From CAVXUB01 sp963764805 (GTDB lineage: Bacteria; Actinomycetota; Acidimicrobiia; Acidimicrobiales; Bog-793), in NCBI GenBank assembly GCA_963764805.1, contig CAVXUB010000006.1, positions 401,292-465,291 on the forward strand: DNA of 64,000 nt, given 5' to 3'. Shown here piece by piece: positions 8,525 through 18,219 of the stretch. The first letter of the stretch is position 1; each line of letters begins with the position of its first letter. The notes below the pieces were generated by a model, which worked only from the letters and a program-made list of their open reading frames with translations, did not search any database and was not told the origin of the DNA. The position numbers and the translations under genes are program-made.

Positions 8525-8533
8525 TGCGCCGGC

Positions 8534-9653
8534 TCAGCCCCAGACCTCCGACGCCGTCTCCACGACCAGGCGCAGCTTGGCCATCTCGTCCTCGAGCGAG
8601 ATCTTGTTGCCCTCCACCGTCGACGAGAAGCCGCACTGCGGCGACAGGCAGATCTGTTCCAAAGGCACGAACCGGCTCGCCTCCTCGATGCGCCGCTTGA
8701 GCGTGTCCTTCGACTCGAGCACCGGCGACTTTGTCGTCACGAGGCCGAGGACGACCATCTTCCCCGGCGGTACGAAGCGCAGCGGCTCGAAGCCTCCCGA
8801 GCGCTCGTCGTCATACTCGAGGAAGAAGCCGTCCACCTCGAGCTGGCTGAAGAGCGCCTCGGCGACGAAGTCCCAGCTGCCCTCCGCGGCCCATGACGAC
8901 TGGAAGTTCCCACGGCAGGAGTGCGTCGTCACGAAGAGCCCCTCCGGGCGCGCCGCCAGAGCCGTGTTGATCTGGCGGATGTAGCGCTCGTGCTGATGCT
9001 CGGGATCACCGCCGATGCTGCTCACGAAGTCGCGCTGCTCGGGGTCGTTCAGGTAGGCGAGGCTCGTGTCGTCGAGCTGCAGGTAGGTGCAGCCGAGCTC
9101 GGCCAGCCGGCGCACCTCCTCGGCGTAGGCGGCGGAGAGATCTGCCCAGAACTGGTCGAGGTCGGGGTACACCTCGGGATCGATCGAGGCACGCCCGCCC
9201 CGGTAGTGGACCATGCTCGGCGAGGGGATCGTCGAGCTTCGGCACGGCGGTCCGCACCTGTGACTTCAGGTACGTGAACGCCGAGCCGAAGATGGTCGAC
9301 TCGAGCGCTATCGGCGCTCCGACGTGCAGCCCGGCGGCCGTGAACGAGAGGTCCCCCTCGGCGTTCTTGAAGTGGACGTTGATCTTGTCGTCCGAGCGGC
9401 TGATGCCGCCGAGCTGGTAGATGAAGTCCATGTGCCAGGAGGTCCGGCGGAACTCGCCGTCGGTCGCCGACTGCAGCCCGAGGTCCTCCTGCATCCGCAC
9501 GACATCTGTTATGCACCTGTCCTCGATCTCGGCCAGCGCCTCGTCGGACAGCTCACCGGCGGCTCGCCGCGAGCGTGCCTCGAGCAGCTCCGTCGGGCGG
9601 AGCAAGCTCCCCACGTGATCTGCTCGAAACGGGGGCGTCGTTCGGTCCGTCAT
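8534..9653 (-). CDS. MetE-like (COG0620) methyltransferase, one frameshift
   Basis: About 372 residues, matching only the C-terminal catalytic half of cobalamin-independent methionine synthase. ADHVGSLLRPTELLEAR and the GLQSATDGEFRRTSWHMDF block are in one frame to about 9235. Then LGCTYLQLDDTSLAYL, THSCRGNF, GFFLEYDDERSGGFEPL and the C-terminal ICLSPQCGFSST follow in another. The zinc ligands expected for the family are visible as H and C in THSCRGN, an acidic residue in FLEYD and the Cys of SPQCGF. It follows pobA by 40 bases. Single-domain members are poorly characterised. Methionine synthesis is possible, but the operon context suggests a methyl-transfer step in aromatic catabolism (inference). 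Confidence 0.75.
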
Positions 9654-9693
9654 CCCTGCACCTCTCCTGTCTCACAAGTGGAACGTAGGGTCA

Positions 9694-10887
9694 TCAGAAT
9701 CCGATCGGCAGACCGGCGTAGTTCTCGGCCAGTCCCGTGGCGCCCGCACGGCTGGAAGCTACCCATCGCAGCTGTGCGAGTTGCAGCTGCGCATCGAAAC
9801 GATCCCCGCTCTGGTGCAGCATCGTCGTCATCCACCACGAGAAGTGGTTGCACCGCCATACCCGGCGGAGCGCCCTCTCGGAGTACTGGTCCGCCAGTGA
9901 CGGGTCGCCGTCGATCAACAGGCTGCGCAGCGCCGGAGGCGAGGAGGGCGACGTCGGCTATCGCCAGGTTGAGGCCTTTCGCGCCGGTGGGTGGGACGAT
10001 GTGTGCGGCGTCGCCGGCCAGGAAGAGCCGCCCGCAGCGCATCGGCGACATCACGAAGCTGTGCATCGGCAGCACGCTCTTGTCGACGATCGGCCCCGGT
10101 GTGAGGTGCCAGCCGTCCTGGCCCTCTCCGAGCCGGGTGGCGAGCGCCTCCCACACCCGATCGTCAGGCCAGTCCGCCAGGTCCGTATCCGGTGGCACCT
10201 GGAGGTAAAGGCGGCTGACCGACAGCGAACGCATCGAGTGGAGCGCGAAGCCGTCCGGGTGCCAGGCGTAGATCAGCTCGTCCGTCGAGGGGGCGATGTC
10301 TGCGAGGACACCGAGCCACGAGTACGGGTAGGTCCGTTCCCACGTCTGCCGCTCGCCGGCGGGAATGGCCTTGCGGCTCGGGCCGAAGGAGCCGTCGCAG
10401 CCGGCGATCACCTCTGCGTCGAGGCGCGCGTGGCTTCGCCCTCCGAATCGACGAAGGTGACGAACGGCCGCTCGCTGTCGAGATCGTGCAGCGCCGTGTC
10501 CCTGACGTCGTAACAGAAGCGCTGCCCGGAGGCGTCACGAGCGCTCCCGAGATCCTTGGTCAACTCGGTCTGCCCGTAGATGAAGACGCTGTGTCCCGCC
10601 AGCGAGACGAAGTCGAGATGGTGGCGCTCGTGCGGCCATTGCAGGTAGATCCCGTGGTGCTCGTAACCCTCACGGTGCAGGCGCTCGCCGAGCCCGACCG
10701 AGTCGAGCAGCTCGACGCTCGAGCTCTCCAGCACGCCCGCCCGTATGCGCGCCTCCACGTACTCGCGCGTGCGTGTCTCGACGACTACGGAGTCGATGCC
10801 GTCCGCCGCCAGCAGGTGCGAGAGCAGCAGTCCTGCCGGGCCTGCGCCGATGATCGCGACACGGGTGTCGAGGCGGGTCGCAGGCAC
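9694..10887 (-). CDS. pobA: 4-hydroxybenzoate 3-monooxygenase, two frameshifts
   Basis: FAD enzyme that turns 4-hydroxybenzoate into protocatechuate, feeding pcaHG. The N-terminal dinucleotide fold is RVAIIGAGPAGLLLSHLL, with YVEARIRAGVLESSSVELL typical of PobA. Then IAGCDGSFGPSR and RLFLAGDAAHIVPPTGAKGLN give the second FAD-binding motif with its DG/GD elements. The C-terminus YSERALRRVWRCNHFSWWM lies in a third frame. Shifts are near 10410 and near 9920. The start is GTG 10887, 10 bases after livM. Joined length is about 396 residues, as expected. It is part of the importer operon, so uptake and first hydroxylation are co-expressed. Confidence 0.9.
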
Positions 10888-10897
10888 TGTTTCGTGC

Positions 10898-12113
10898 TCA
10901 GTCGGGGGCGGAAGTGGCGCCGGGGGCGGAGGTGGCACCCGGCGCGGCGGTGGCACCCGGGGCGGCGGTGGCACCCGGGGCGGCGGTGGCAGCGGGCGCA
11001 GTAGCAGCATCAGGTGGTGATGGTGCGGGCGCCGCACGCGACACAGGCCCGAGCAGAAGTCGCAGCGGCCCCCGCCGTTCGTGCAGGCCTTCCCCGGTGT
11101 GGAGGTGGAAGCCCGTCGGGAAGAGCTGCAGGGGGACCTTGGTCGTGAAGAGCCCCCAGAGCCCGCGGCACGCCCAGATGGCTATCGCCATCGCGATCGC
11201 GCCCAAGACGATCAGGTACCAGGCGTTGTACTGGGCGAGCTCCTGCTGGAGCACGATGAACACGATCGAGCCGAGGATCGGGCCCTCGATCGTGCCGAGC
11301 CCGCCGATCAGCACGGCGAAGATCATGTAGGCGGTCCACTGGACGTTGAAGACGTTGCTCGGCTGCACGTCGAGCTGGCTGATGGCGATCATCGCACCGG
11401 CGGCGGCGCAGCCTCCGGCTGAGAGCATGTAGACGACCGCGTTTCGAAGCGGCTACCCGGCAGCCGACGCTGCGGGCCCCGATCTCGTTGTCGCGGGCGG
11501 CCGTCAGTGCCAGCCCGAGCCGGCTGCGCAGCAACACGTACACGGCGACGATCGAGATCACCGCCACCGCCAGCGCCGCCCAGTACGTGTCGGCACCGAG
11601 GACGACCGCGCCGAACCCGCTCAGCCCCTGCAAGGGCGACCCGGTGCCGCCGCCGAGACTGGGGAAGCGGAGGACCACCAGGTCCGCGACGACGGCGAGC
11701 ACCCAGGTGGCGATCGCGAAGTAGGCGCCGGCGAGCCGGAACACCAGGAACGAGACCGGGAAGGCGAGCACTACCGAGACGGCAGCTGCGATCACGATCG
11801 CGGCGAACGGGTCGACCCCGTGCTCGGCTGCGACGAGGACCGTGTACGCCCCGACACCGATGTAGGCCTGCTGACCGACCGACACGAGCCCGGCGTATCC
11901 CGCCAGGGCGTTCCACATCGTGGCGATCGTGATCAGGATGAACAGGTTGACGAGGGTGTTGAGGAAGCTCTCGTAGACGAAGTAGGGGAGCAGGTAGAGG
12001 ACGACGACGATGGCGATCCCGACGAGCGCCGCCGCCGACGCCGGACGCCGCGAGCGGCTGACGACCATCGTGTCCGAGAGGTCGGGCATCACGTCGAGGG
12101 CCGAAGCTGTCAC
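10898..12113 (-). CDS. livM: Branched-chain-type ABC importer permease, LivM-like, with repeat tail, one frameshift
   Basis: Inner-membrane permease of a HAAT-family importer. Hydrophobic helices are evident from VGIAIVVVLYLLPYF onward, and the family motifs NALAGYAGLVSVGQQAYIG and LTAARDNEIGARSVGCRV are present. A one-base shift near 11445 moves the rest (MLSAGGCAAAGAMIAISQL, VLIGGLGTIEGPILGSIVF) into the next frame. After the last helix a C-terminal tail of AAPGAT repeats follows, encoded by an 18-bp tandem repeat. The GTG start 12113 overlaps the livH TGA. Substrate is inferred to be a hydroxybenzoate or other aromatic acid, because pobA follows directly. Confidence 0.8.
10904..10993. repeat. 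18-bp tandem repeat, five copies, in the livM 3' end
   Basis: Five copies of an 18-bp GC-rich unit (core GGCGGTGGCACCC) recur with exact 18-base spacing; the outer copies are imperfect. On the minus strand each unit encodes AAPGAT or SAPGAT, making a low-complexity tail just before the livM stop at 10898. Copy number is likely to vary between strains. Confidence 0.85.
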
Positions 12114-12979
12114 GCCAGCGCCCTCCTCGGGAAGAGGCCCCGCGGGCGGACGGCGAGGACGAAGAGGAAGACGAGATGGGGCAGCAGCGCACCGAAGTTG
12201 GGGTCGACCTGCGAACCGAGCGTGGTCGCCAGTCCGAGCACGAACCCCCCGAGGAGCGTCCCCCAGCGGGAGCCGAGACCTCCGATCACCACCGCCTCGA
12301 AACCATACAGAAGGTACGTCGGCCCGGACGTCGGGGCGACCGAGGTGTACACGCCGAGCGCCAGACCGGCGAGCGCCACCGTGCCGAACGCCAGCGCGGC
12401 CGCGATGCCGAACAGGTGCCGGTAGTTGCCGCCCACGAGCTGGGCCGCCTCGCGGTCGTCGGCGATCGCCCGCACGAGGCGGCCGGTTCGTGTCCAGCCG
12501 AGGAAGACCTCGACGCAGATGAGGACCGCGATGGCGGTGCCAAGGATGACGAGGTCGAGGTACGGCACGAATATCTGGCTCGAGAGATGCCACGAGTTGG
12601 ATACCAGCGATCCGACGTCGAGCGAGTGGCTGTTCGCCGTGAACACCTCGAGCAACACGTTCTCGAGCACGACGGACAGACCGAAGGTCACGAGCAAGGT
12701 CGTTATCGCCCCGTGGTCGAGGCTCGGCTGGAACAAGAAACGTTGCATCAGGTAGCCACCGATCATGAAGATCGGGACCGCAAGCACGAAGATCCACAGC
12801 GCCGAGATGTGCGTCACCGGGATGAGCACGACAGCCAGGTAGACGCCGGCCACCGCGACGTCTCCGTGCGCCAGGTTGATCACGTCCATCACGCCGAACA
12901 TCAGCGAGAGCCCGCAGGCGAACAGGGCGAAGAGACCGCCGAGCAGGATGCCCTGGATGATGTCGTTGACGATCGTCAC
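12110..12979 (-). CDS. livH: Branched-chain-type ABC importer permease, LivH-like
   Basis: About 289 residues with eight hydrophobic segments and the LivH motifs FALFACGLSLMFGVMDVINLAHGD (first helices), DREAAQLVGGN in the cytoplasmic EAA-like loop and FEAVVIGGLGSRWGTLLGGFVLG near the end. It forms the second half of the membrane pore with LivM. The GTG start 12979 overlaps the restored livF stop (GTGA). In the raw sequence livF runs into livH without a stop because of a one-base shift in livF; the fusion is not biological. Stop and livM start also overlap. The frame itself is intact. Confidence 0.85.
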   Translation of the reverse strand: MTIVNDIIQGILLGGLFALFACGLSLMFGVMDVINLAHGDVAVAGVYLAVVLIPVTHISALWIFVLAVPIFMIGGYLMQRFLFQPSLDHGAITTLLVTFGLSVVLENVLLEVFTANSHSLDVGSLVSNSWHLSSQIFVPYLDLVILGTAIAVLICVEVFLGWTRTGRLVRAIADDREAAQLVGGNYRHLFGIAAALAFGTVALAGLALGVYTSVAPTSGPTYLLYGFEAVVIGGLGSRWGTLLGGFVLGLATTLGSQVDPNFGALLPHLVFLFVLAVRPRGLFPRRALA

Positions 12980-13709
12980 GCCGATGCCCGCGCCCGCGCC
13001 CCGCGGTCCGAGCCGAAGTAGGCCGCTTCGATCTCCGCCAGGGTCAAGCGGTCGCGGCGTTCCCTCCAACGTCTGGCGTCCCTCCAGCAGGCACTGGACG
13101 CGGTCCGCCACGCGCAGTGCCTGGCGCACGTCCTGCTCGACCAGCAGCACGCCGAGGCCCGACTTCACGAGCTCCGGGAGAACGGCGTAGATCCGCTGCA
13201 GGGCGACGGGCGACAGCCCGAGCGAGAGCTCGTCGAGCAGCAGCAGCCGCGGGTTGGCGAGCAGAGCCCGTGCGATGGCCAGCCCCTGCTGCTCGCCGCC
13301 CGACAACTGGAAGGCGGGCTGGCGGCGCCGCTCCTTCATCCACGGGAACAGCTCGTACACGCCGGCAATGTCCCAGGGCCCGGGCCGCTTGGTATAGGCG
13401 CCGGCGAGCAGGTTCTCCTCGACGCGGAGAGAGCCGAACACGTGGCGACCCTCCGGGACGAGCGAGATCCCGGCGGCGACCCGCTTGTGCACCGGCAGGT
13501 GCGTGACGTCCTGGCCGTCGAAGAGGACCGTGCCGCTGGTCGCGGAGTGGAGCCCGGCGATCGTTCGCAGGAGTGTCGACTTCCCTGCTCCGTTGGCGCC
13601 GATGATGGCGAACATCTCACCCGCCTGCACGGTCAACCCGACCTCGTGGACAGCTTCCAGCTGGCCGTGATGGACGGTGAGCCCGCGTGACTTCGAGCAG
13701 CGCGCTCAT
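12976..13709 (-). CDS. livF: ABC importer ATPase, LivF-like, two frameshifts
   Basis: One of two nucleotide-binding subunits. Walker A GANGAGKST (about residues 38-46), the Q-loop region, signature LSGGEQQ, Walker B LLLLDELSLGLSP and a switch region LLVEQD are all present in a single frame. The N-terminal codons from ATG 13709 (MSALLEV) are joined after a shift near 13690. The C-terminus is shifted near 13050; restoring it gives TLAEIEAAYFGSDRG and a TGA at 12976 that overlaps the livH GTG. The restored length is about 243 residues. ATG 13709 overlaps the livG stop (ATGA). Confidence 0.85.
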
Positions 13710-14523
13710 CGCCCGGCGGTGCTGCCGCTCGCTGCGGCCGGCCGCCCGCCCTGGTCTGCCTCACTCGACGCTTCCGTGGCAGTGACGATCTCCGCCCCGA
13801 GATAGACCTCGCGCACCTTCTCGTCGCCCATCACCGCCTCGGGTGACCCGTCGGCGACGATCCGTCCGGCGTCGAGGCAGATCATCCTCGAAACGGTACG
13901 GACGAGCGCCCGCACCACGTGCTCCACCCAGATGATCGCCAACCCGTCGTCGGCTCTCCGCTCGCAAGCCGTGGTCACGATGCCGATCAGCTCGTCGACC
14001 TCCGGGTCGGTCAGGCCTGCTGCAACCTCGTCCAGCAGGAGCAGGCGCGGCCGGGTGGCGAGTGCCTTGGCAAGCTCGAGGCGCTTGCGCTGCAGCAGGC
14101 CGAGCGTCGCAGTCCGCCGGTTGCCGCTGGCCACGAGGCCGGTCTCCTCGAGCACCGAGTAGGCGAGCTTGTGGGCGCTGCGGCTCCTCAGTCCTGCACC
14201 GGCCTGTGCCGCCACGAGGACGTTCTCGAACACCGTCATCCGCTCGAACGGGCGGGGAACCTGGTAGGTGCGGCCGATGCCGAGGCGGCAGCGGCGCGCC
14301 GGCGTCCGAGTCGGTCGACCTCCTTGTCGGCGAACAGGATCCGGCCCGAGTCGGGGGTCAGGTCACCCGAGATCAGCCCGAAGACGCTCGTCTTGCCGGC
14401 CCCGTTCGGTCCGACGACTCCTAGTACCTCGTCCCGACGGACGGCGATGGTGAGGTCATCTGCGACGACCACTCTTCCGAAACGTTTCGAGACCTCTTCG
14501 AGCTGTAGGACCGGCTGCGCCAC
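13706..14523 (-). CDS. livG: ABC importer ATPase, LivG-like, one frameshift
   Basis: Second nucleotide-binding subunit. From GTG 14523: LQLEEVSKRFGRVVVADDL, Walker A GPNGAGKTS, then ISGDLTPDSGRILF. The frame changes near 14285, where the conserved GRTYQVPRPFERMTVFENV block is split. It continues with the signature-region equivalent LGLLQRKRLELAKALA, Walker B RLLLLDEVAAGLTDPEV and IIWVEHVV. In LivG proteins the signature is usually LSYGQQRR-like; here LLQRKRLELAKAL occupies that place, as seen in other family members. The gene starts 5 bases after the binding-protein stop. Confidence 0.85.
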
Positions 14524-14528
14524 ACCAC

Positions 14529-15864
14529 TCAGGGGTTGGTCGGCTCGAGGGTCCCGTTGAGCGGGATCGACTTGTTCTGCGTGTTGTCGACCACATACAT
14601 CGCAAAGTCGAAATCGGTGAACTTGCCGGGCTTGCCGGGCTTCCATTGGACGCCGACAGGAGGGATGATCCCGACGCCGGGCGCCGGGCCCTTCCCGAAG
14701 TTGATAGGGCCGCACATCCCTGTGTAGTTGACCTTCTGCAGCTTGTCGGCCACATCGTGCGGGTCGTGGGGGTCGCTCGAAGCCAGGAACGCCTCACGCG
14801 CCACCTCGAACAGGGAGTAGGTGGACCCGATCGACTGTGTCCACTGCTGGCCGGTGGCCGACTGGTACGAAGCGGCGAGATCGGCTGCGCTGATCCCGGT
14901 CAGCGAGGACTTGAAGGGGGCGAACGGGCTCCACCACGAGTCGGTGGCGATGTTGTTGACGAGCGAGCCGAGGGCGGACACGTCGGCCGGGAACAGCAAC
15001 ACCTTGGCGACGGTTGCGAGCTTCGGCTTGTATCCCTGCTGGTTCGCCTGCTTCCAGAAGGTGTTGAAGTCGGGCGGCAGCGGGCAGTTCATGTAGATCT
15101 CGCAGTTGTGCGACTTGAAGTCGGAGATCATCGACGTGTAGTTGACCGTCAGGTCGGCGTAGGCACCGCCGTCGACAGGCGTGTAGCCGATGCCCCGGAT
15201 GATGCCCGGCCATGCCGCACGGAAGGCGTTCCCGTCGGCGTCGTTCGGGAACATCTCGGCGATCACCTTGTCAGTGGAGACCCGTTGCCACATCGGGATG
15301 AAGCACTTGGCGAACTCCGGTACGCCGAAGAAGAACATGGCGTTGTAGTTGAAGTTCTTCGTCGGCGCCAGCGGGTTGCCTCCGAGACCCCCGTACCACG
15401 ACTCCCACGGGACCACCGTCGCAAGGCAGGGGACGCCCTCGGACTGGGCGAGGACCGCCACCGGGTTGGTGGTCTCGGGGGCCGAGCTCGTGACGATCAT
15501 GTCGACGTGGTTGTTGAGCACGAGGTTCCGCGCCACCTGGGAGGCACGCGTTCACGTCGGACTCGCTGTCGACCTCGATGATCTGCACGCCGTACTTCTT
15601 GCCGCCGATCGTGAAGCCGTTCTTGTAGGCGGCGGACTGGCGGATCTGGGAGAGGACGAAGTTGTCGGGCGTGGCGAACTCCGCCAGCGAGCCCGTCTGC
15701 GGGCTCACGTAGCCGATCAGGATGTCCTTGGTCGAGGAGGACGTGCCGGCCCCCTTCAGCGCCGACGAGCAGGCGCTCAGCAGCCCCCCGCCGCCGATGA
15801 GGGCAGCCCCTGCCCCGGCGGCCTTGAGGAAGCCCCGGCGTGACAGCTCACCCCGGTCTTCCAA
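14529..15864 (-). CDS. ABC importer substrate-binding lipoprotein (type I periplasmic fold), one frameshift
   Basis: Extracellular receptor of the importer. The N-terminus has a Tat-like SRRGFLKAAG followed by a hydrophobic stretch and the lipobox LLSACSS (Cys about residue 32), so it is a membrane-anchored lipoprotein. The mature part begins KDILIGYVSPQTGSLAEFATP and carries the Peripla_BP_6 pattern (VDMIVTSSAPETTNPVAVLA, GVPCLATVVPWESWYGG). The shift is near 15545, after SESDVNA. Total is about 444 residues. It is the first gene of the livK-G-F-H-M-pobA-methyltransferase operon. Tryptophan- and tyrosine-rich stretches suit an aromatic ligand (inference). Confidence 0.82.
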
Positions 15865-15947
15865 GGCGGATCTCTCCGGTGTCCCCGACGTCTGCCGGGG
15901 ATTCGCCGATCTCAGCCACCGTTTCCCCCTCTCCTAGCATGCGCGGA

Positions 15948-15983
15948 TGTTCGCATACCGTACAGGAATTCAATCTGCGAACA
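15948..15983. promoter_or_regulatory. Predicted IclR-type (PcaR) operator, site 2, upstream of the importer/pobA operon
   Basis: TGTTCGCATACCGTACA at 15948-15964 fits TGTnCG-N5-CGnACA perfectly. A third half-site CGAACA at 15978-15983 is 19 bases after the right arm (15959-15964). The palindrome lies 84 bases before the binding-protein start and just beyond the pcaL stop. The region 15865-15969 otherwise holds only the leader of the importer operon. Confidence 0.65.
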
Positions 15984-17218
15984 CATTACAAGATCGTCGT
16001 TGGCGGCGGTAGATCCGTTCATCTCGCAGCCACCTCCTAGCCCGTCCTATGACCCGGCGGAGGACCGAGAAGGCGCTGTTGGCGGCCGGCACCCCCGCGT
16101 ACACCGACACCTGAAGGAGGACCTCGCCGATGTCGTCCGCCGTCAGGCCCGCCGTCACCCGCGTCGGCGAGCGCCGCCCGGGCGTGCAGCTCGAACTCCT
16201 CCAGCCGGCCGAGGCCGACGAGCACCGCCAGGGTGAGCATGCGCCTCGTGCGCCGATCGAGGCCGGGCCGGGCCCACACCGATCCCCAGGCTGTCTCGGA
16301 GATCAGACGCTGGAAGGCGGCGACGCCCGCATCTCCGGCGGCAGATGCCGTGGCGCGCTCGACGTAGGAGTCGCCGAGCACGCTCCGCCGCACCTTCATC
16401 CCACGTTCGATGGCGGTCCCCGCCAAGTGGCCGAGGACTGCTTCGGTGAAGGTGTCGGCCTGCTCGACGTTGACGATGTGCCTGGCGTTCGGGATCACGG
16501 CGAGTGCGGCACCCGGGATGGCACTCTGAAGCTCGAGACCGGCCGCAGGCGTCGTGGTCGGGTCGTCGGCCCCGACCACCACCAGCGTCGGCGCCTTGAT
16601 GGCCGCCAGCGCTTCCCGTTGGTCCATCGCCGCTATCGCCTCGCAACAGGCGGCATAGCCTTCGGGCGAGCAGGTTGCGAACATGTCCATGAACCCGGCG
16701 CTCACGTTCGGGTGCGCCGAGAGGTACGCCGGCGTGAACCAGCGCTCGAGGATGGTCGGAGCGATGGCATTGACGCCGCCCTGGCGGACGATCCGCGCCC
16801 GCTCGGTCCACTGTTCGGCCGGCCCGAGATAGGGCGAGGTCGAGGCGAGCACGAGCCTGTCGATCCGCTCGGGACGACTGGCGGCGAGGTGCATCCCGAC
16901 CATCCCGCCGAGCGAGACCCCGGCGACGCTCGCCTTCTCGCAGCCGAGCTCGTCCAACAGCTCGAGCGCGTCGCGAGCGAGCTGGTCGATCGTGTACGGA
17001 CCTGCCGGCGCACTCGATGCACCGTGACCTCGCTGGTCGTAACGGACGACGCGGAAGTGGCCGCTCAGCGCAGTGACCTGTGGGTCCCACATCTCGATCG
17101 CAGTGCCCAGCGAGTTCGAGAGGAGCAGCACCGGGCCGGCGCGTGGCCCGTCGATTCGGTAGGCGAGCTCGCCCCCTCCGGTGAGGACGAGCCTGTGCGG
17201 CCTTGCCAGCGCGCTCAC
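15970..17218 (-). CDS. pcaL: Fused 3-oxoadipate enol-lactonase / 4-carboxymuconolactone decarboxylase, one frameshift
   Basis: Two-domain enzyme as in many actinobacteria. The PcaD part (about residues 1-260) is an alpha/beta-hydrolase: oxyanion region LLSNSLGTAIEMWD, nucleophile elbow VAGVSLGGMVG (Ser), Asp in GADDPTTTP and His in NARHIVNVEQ. After GTAIERGMKVRRSVLGDSYV the PcaC part begins: AFQRLISETAWGSVWARPGL, LTLAVLVGLGRLEEFELH, then after a shift near 16170 LTADDIGEVLLQVSVYAGVPAAN. The last block carries the carboxymuconolactone decarboxylase signature. It converts carboxymuconolactone to 3-oxoadipate in two steps. The GTG start 17218 overlaps the restored pcaI TGA. Confidence 0.9.
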
Positions 17219-18094
17219 CGGCTGCTTCCTTGACTGCCGGTGGCTGCTGGTGGCGGGTTTGCCGGCTCCTTGCCTGCCGGCGGCGTCGGTGTCGTAGACG
17301 TTCTCGTCCAGCCACACCGCGAAACGCTCCCGGTCCCGGCTGATCCCATCCCACTCCTGATAGAAGGCGTTGTCCCGCTCGGAGTACCCGAGCGCGTACG
17401 AGGGCCACGAGCCGCCGGGCACCTCGACGACGGCATCGATGACCCAGGCGGGGAGGACCGTGCCGGCGACGCCGAGAGTCAGCTCGTCGACGATCTCCTC
17501 GACCGTGACGATCGCCCGCCTGGCGGAGAGCACCGCCTCCTTCTGCACCCCGATGATGCCCCAGAGCCCGACGTTTCCCGCCCGGTCCGCCTGCTGGGCG
17601 TGGACGATCGTGACGTCCGGCCTGACGGCGGGCACCGCAGCGAGCGACTCGCCGGTGAAGGGGCACTCGATCGTGGCGACCGTCGTCGAGTGCTCGAGAA
17701 GGGTCGTCCCGGCGTAGCCCCGCAGCACAGCAAAGGGAAGGTTCGACGCACCCGCCACGTAGCGGTTCGTGAGGCCGGCGTGGCTGTGCTCGTCGATCGC
17801 GACCGGACGGGGCCAACCGTTCTCGATCGCGTCTCGGAACCGGTGCAGCGATCCGACTCCCGGGTTGCCTCCCCACGAGAACACGAGGCGGGAGGCGCAC
17901 CCGGCGCCGATCATCTGGTCGAAGAGGAGGTCGGGTGTAAGGCGCACGAGCGTCAGGTCGCGCCTGCGCTGGCGGATGATCTCGTGCCCCGCCGCGAAGG
18001 GGATCAGGTGGGTGAAGCCCTCGAGCGCGACGCAGTCCCCGTCGTGGACGTGGAGCGCCACGGCCTCGCTCAGCGACATCAGCTCTGCGACCAC
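17215..18094 (-). CDS. pcaI: 3-oxoadipate CoA-transferase subunit A, one frameshift
   Basis: Activates 3-oxoadipate with succinyl-CoA together with PcaJ. Family I CoA-transferase alpha subunit: DGDCVALEGFTHLIPFAAGHEI, the SRLVFSWGGNPGVGSLHRF block, RPDVTIVHAQQADRAGNVGLWG. GTG 18094 is preferred because GGAGGG lies about 12 bases upstream; ATG 18079 is the alternative. In the raw sequence the frame reads into pcaL. A shift near 17265 moves the end to a TGA at 17215 that overlaps the pcaL GTG, matching the other junctions in this cluster. The restored size is about 292 residues. Unusually it is divergent from pcaJ. Confidence 0.85.
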
Positions 18095-18152
18095 AGCCTC
18101 GCCATGCCCTCCGCTGCCTCCTTGACAGACCCTACACGCTTGGACACACTGC

Positions 18153-18188
18153 TGTTCGGAAGACGGATTAGTGTGCGCTATACGGACA
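18153..18188. promoter_or_regulatory. Predicted IclR-type (PcaR) operator, site 3, between divergent pcaI and pcaJ
   Basis: TGTGCGCTATACGGACA at 18172-18188 fits TGTnCG-N5-CGnACA. The third half-site TGTTCG at 18153-18158 is 19 bases before the left arm (18172-18177), so the arrangement is that of sites 1 and 2 in mirror image. It lies about 78 bases before pcaI and 31 before pcaJ and could control both directions. Confidence 0.65.
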
Positions 18189-18219
18189 CGAGCACTATGC
18201 CTTCGACAGGACCGAACTA

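Noticed and set aside
12110..13636. Apparent LivF-LivH fusion protein
   Set aside because: A single-base shift near 13050 removes the livF stop; restoring it gives a normal LivF end and a GTGA overlap with livH, as at neighbouring junctions.
16155..17900. Second long minus-strand frame across pcaI and pcaL
   Set aside because: Arg-rich shadow of the real genes in another frame, without motifs.
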